From Treponema sp. (GTDB taxonomy: Bacteria; Spirochaetota; Spirochaetia; Treponematales; Breznakiellaceae), in contig JAITRD010000299.1 of NCBI GenBank assembly GCA_031288575.1, forward strand, positions 1 through 7,393: 7,393 nucleotides of DNA, written 5' to 3'. The first letter of the stretch is position 1. Each line of letters begins with the position of its first letter. Under the pieces are notes generated by a model. It had not been told where the DNA came from and ran no database searches. It was given only the letters and a program-made list of their open reading frames with translations. Of this stretch, positions 5,358-7,393 are shown one piece after another. The position numbers and the translations under genes are program-made.

Positions 5358-6752
5358 ATGAAAATACCGGTCAGGACTTCGTCGCGGGCGGCGGCCATAC
5401 TCTGCTGGCTCCTCCTTTCCGCGCTAACGGTTTTTATTTTTTGGGCAATGGGGGACCGGGCGCGGCTTATCCGGGATAACGATAACGAGCGGCTTTTTAA
5501 CATGCTTTTTACCAGCCTCCGGAGTTACGACGATTTCGGTTCCGTTATTGAATCCAATCCGATGTTAAGGGAACGGATCGCCGGTTTTGGAATCTACGGG
5601 GACGATCTGGCCCTAACCTATGCCTGGGGCAGGGTTCCCCCGGTTTTTGACGAGGACATACTGGAGGGCCCCCTGCGCCGGGAACGGTACGGCCGGTATA
5701 CCCTGCCGGACAAACGGGGCGGGGGGGTTAAATTCATCCTGCATACCGACAGGGTCCTGCCGCCGCCTATGCCGCCTTCGGTTTCGCCCCCGCCCCGCCC
5801 CGCCCCCGAGCCGAACAAGCCCGGGGAGCGGCGGCACATGATCTTTATCCGGTCGGAGAACCGGCCCAATGCGGGAGGGGACCCGGATTTTTTCAATACC
5901 CTTTTTAGCGGCAAGTATCTTTATATTGATATTGCCCATCCCGCTTATTGGCGGGCCCAGACCCTAACGGTCCTGCTTTTCCCCCTCTGCGAGCTGGCCC
6001 TGCTGGTGCTGGTTTTTTATATCAGGAGCCTCTATTTACGCAACCGGGAATACCGGGAACGGATTGAAGCCCAAAAGAACCTGGTGGTCCTGGGGACTGC
6101 CGCCGGCACCCTGGCCCACGAAATCAAAAACCCCCTCCTGTCCATCCGGCTCCAGACGGGCATTCTGGGGAAGCTCTTTCCCGATGCGGGGAAGGAAGAA
6201 CTGGCTATCATTAATGAGGAGGTGGACCGCCTTTCCGCCCTTACCTACCGGGTAAACGATTATCTCCGGGAGGCCGAAGGGGAGCAGGTTCCCCTGAACA
6301 GCTATGATTTTTTGCGGAACATTGCGGAACGGCTTTGCGGCAGGAATATCCTTGAGGAGGCTTCGGTCCGGGACGGGATGATCCTTATGGACAGCGATCG
6401 GGCCCGTTCGGTTTTTGAAAACATCCTCAGGAACGCCCTGGAAAGCGGCGGGCCCGAGGAGGCCCTGGGGGTCCTTATCGCCCGCCTGGGGGGGGCTCCC
6501 GACAAAACCGGCAGCCGGATTCTCATCACCGTCCTGGACCGGGGCAAGGGCATTCCCCCGGCGGAACTGAAGCGGGTCTTTGATCCCTTCTTTACCCGTA
6601 AAAGCACCGGCACGGGGATCGGCCTCAGCATTTGCAAACGTTTTACCGAAGCCGCCGGGGGGGATCTTTCCCTGGAAAACCGGGAAGGCGGGGGAATAAG
6701 CGCCCGGATTACCCTGCCGGAATATATTCTTCCAAAAGAAGAGGATAAATGA
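5358..6752 (+). CDS. Membrane-bound sensor histidine kinase with proline-rich periplasmic region
   Basis: This 464-residue kinase is the sensor for the downstream regulator. TM1 (about 11-31) and TM2 (about 204-226) bracket a periplasmic region of about 170 residues that I do not recognise. That region contains a Pro-rich stretch (about 135-158, e.g. PPPMPPSVSPPPRPAPEP). No HAMP or PAS domain is evident; a short linker (227-242) leads straight to the phosphoacceptor helix TLAHEIKNPLLSIRL with His254. The ATP-binding domain has the N-box ENILRNALES (Asn355, Asn359), G1 DRGKGIP (394-400), F-box FDPFFTRK (408-415) and G2 GTGIGL (418-423). All catalytic motifs are present, so the kinase should be active. 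The HEIKNPL box is common in kinases paired with NtrC-type regulators. The ATG at 5358 follows GGGGAG (5348-5353) with close 4-nt spacing; a TTG at 5346 is the alternative. A run of eight G at 6488-6495 lies in the ATP-binding domain. The regulator gene begins 9 nt after the stop. Confidence 0.93.
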   Translation: MKIPVRTSSRAAAILCWLLLSALTVFIFWAMGDRARLIRDNDNERLFNMLFTSLRSYDDFGSVIESNPMLRERIAGFGIYGDDLALTYAWGRVPPVFDEDILEGPLRRERYGRYTLPDKRGGGVKFILHTDRVLPPPMPPSVSPPPRPAPEPNKPGERRHMIFIRSENRPNAGGDPDFFNTLFSGKYLYIDIAHPAYWRAQTLTVLLFPLCELALLVLVFYIRSLYLRNREYRERIEAQKNLVVLGTAAGTLAHEIKNPLLSIRLQTGILGKLFPDAGKEELAIINEEVDRLSALTYRVNDYLREAEGEQVPLNSYDFLRNIAERLCGRNILEEASVRDGMILMDSDRARSVFENILRNALESGGPEEALGVLIARLGGAPDKTGSRILITVLDRGKGIPPAELKRVFDPFFTRKSTGTGIGLSICKRFTEAAGGDLSLENREGGGISARITLPEYILPKEEDK

Positions 6753-6761
6753 GGTAAGCCT

Positions 6762-7393
6762 ATGCGGGTACTGATCGTGGATGATGAACGGCATATCCGG
6801 GAATCCTTAAAAAAGTATTTGGGCCTGGAGCATATTGACGCGGAGGTGCTTGAAACCGGGGAGGAGGCCCTGGGCTTCCTGGAAAGGGAGGCCTTTGACG
6901 CGGTGATCCTCGACCTCAGGCTGCCGGGAATAAGCGGCCAGGAGGTGCTGGAATGGATCCGCCGGCGGGGCCTGGTATCCCCGGTGATCCTCATCTCCGC
7001 CCACGGCCAAATACCCGACGCCGTGGCGGCGCTGAAGGCCGGAGCCCAGGACTACCTGGTCAAGCCCTTTGACCCCGCGGAGCTGGCGATCAAACTCCGG
7101 GCCCTGGTGGAAAACAAGCGCCGGGAAAACCGCATTGAAGCGGGAAACCGGACCGCCGCGCCGGCCCACCGGCTTATCGGGAAAAGTCCCGCCATGGCGG
7201 CCCTGGAAAGCCAAATAAACCGGATCGCCCGGACGGATGTGACGGTGCTTATCACCGGGGAGAGCGGGACCGGCAAGGAAGTGGCGGCCCGGGAAATCCA
7301 TGCCCGGAGCCCCTGCCGGGACGAGCCCTTTGTGGCAATAAATATCGGCGGCATCCACGAGGGGCTCATGGAAAGCGAACTTTTCGGCCATGA
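6762..7393 (+). CDS. NtrC-family sigma-54-dependent response regulator (C-terminal part beyond window)
   Basis: Only the first 210 codons are visible; the frame is open to the right edge. Residues 1-120 are a receiver domain with acidic pocket Asp7/Asp8, phosphoacceptor Asp51 (VILDLRLPG), switch residue Ser79 and Lys101 (LVKPFD). After a short linker, an AAA+ sigma-54 interaction domain starts near residue 137 (LIGKSPAMAALESQINRIA). Its Walker A is GESGTGKE (166-173), and ELFGH (206-210) is the motif that normally leads into the GAFTGA loop. That loop, Walker B and the DNA-binding helix-turn-helix fall outside the window. The protein should be phosphorylated by the preceding kinase and then activate sigma-54 RNA polymerase, plausibly at the two promoters at 373-389 and 445-461. 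GAGG at 6751-6754 overlaps the kinase stop and sits 7 nt before the ATG, suggesting coupled translation. Residues 194-202 (NIGGIHEGL) depart from the usual NCAAL/IPE-type sequence. Confidence 0.93.
   Translation, partial: MRVLIVDDERHIRESLKKYLGLEHIDAEVLETGEEALGFLEREAFDAVILDLRLPGISGQEVLEWIRRRGLVSPVILISAHGQIPDAVAALKAGAQDYLVKPFDPAELAIKLRALVENKRRENRIEAGNRTAAPAHRLIGKSPAMAALESQINRIARTDVTVLITGESGTGKEVAAREIHARSPCRDEPFVAINIGGIHEGLMESELFGH

Overview
The window looks like chromosomal DNA from a Gram-negative (diderm) bacterium. The evidence is a lipoprotein-type membrane fusion protein, a TolC-family outer membrane channel and two sigma-54-type promoters. Coding DNA is GC-rich, with many CGG, GGG, CCC and CTG codons. 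The overall style, including spirochaete-like exported proteins and short homopolymeric G tracts, is compatible with a termite-gut or rumen type Treponema/Spirochaetota. That placement is an impression from the sequence, not a demonstrated assignment.

Layout: (1) At 1-299 on the minus strand is the 5' part of a gene for a small exported protein: signal peptide, then a Gly/Pro/Trp-rich stretch, then a beta-rich domain. (2) The AT-richer divergent intergenic region at 300-483 holds two back-to-back matches to the sigma-54 -24/-12 consensus, at 373-389 (minus strand) and 445-461 (plus strand). A perfect-arm palindrome at 392-409 lies between them. (3) From 484 to the right edge runs one tightly packed plus-strand operon. 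It encodes a MacA/HlyD-type periplasmic adaptor lipoprotein (484-1908), a MacB/LolD-type ABC ATPase (1910-2725), a MacB/FtsX-type permease (2722-3984), a TolC-type outer membrane factor (4003-5331), a membrane-bound histidine kinase with a proline-rich periplasmic sensor region (5358-6752), and an NtrC-type response regulator (6762 to beyond the window). The regulator's receiver domain and the start of its sigma-54-activating AAA+ domain are visible.

How it fits together: genes 1-4 of the operon make a complete tripartite efflux or export pump spanning both membranes. The last two genes make a two-component system whose regulator belongs to the class that activates sigma-54 RNA polymerase. 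The operon is preceded by a sigma-54 promoter, and so is the divergent small exported protein gene. The simplest reading is a self-contained, autoregulated envelope-sensing module: the kinase senses a periplasmic condition, the regulator switches on both divergent promoters, and the cell makes more pump, more kinase/regulator and the small periplasmic protein. This resembles the logic of the E. coli zraP/zraSR locus (divergent sigma-54 promoters, a small periplasmic protein, a kinase and an NtrC-type regulator), but with a MacAB-TolC-like pump built into the operon and an apparently unrelated small protein. The signal and the pump substrate cannot be read from the sequence.

Gene-to-gene gaps in the operon are 1 nt, a 4-nt overlap, 18 nt, 26 nt and 9 nt. 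No internal terminator, RNA gene, mobile element or CRISPR array was seen.
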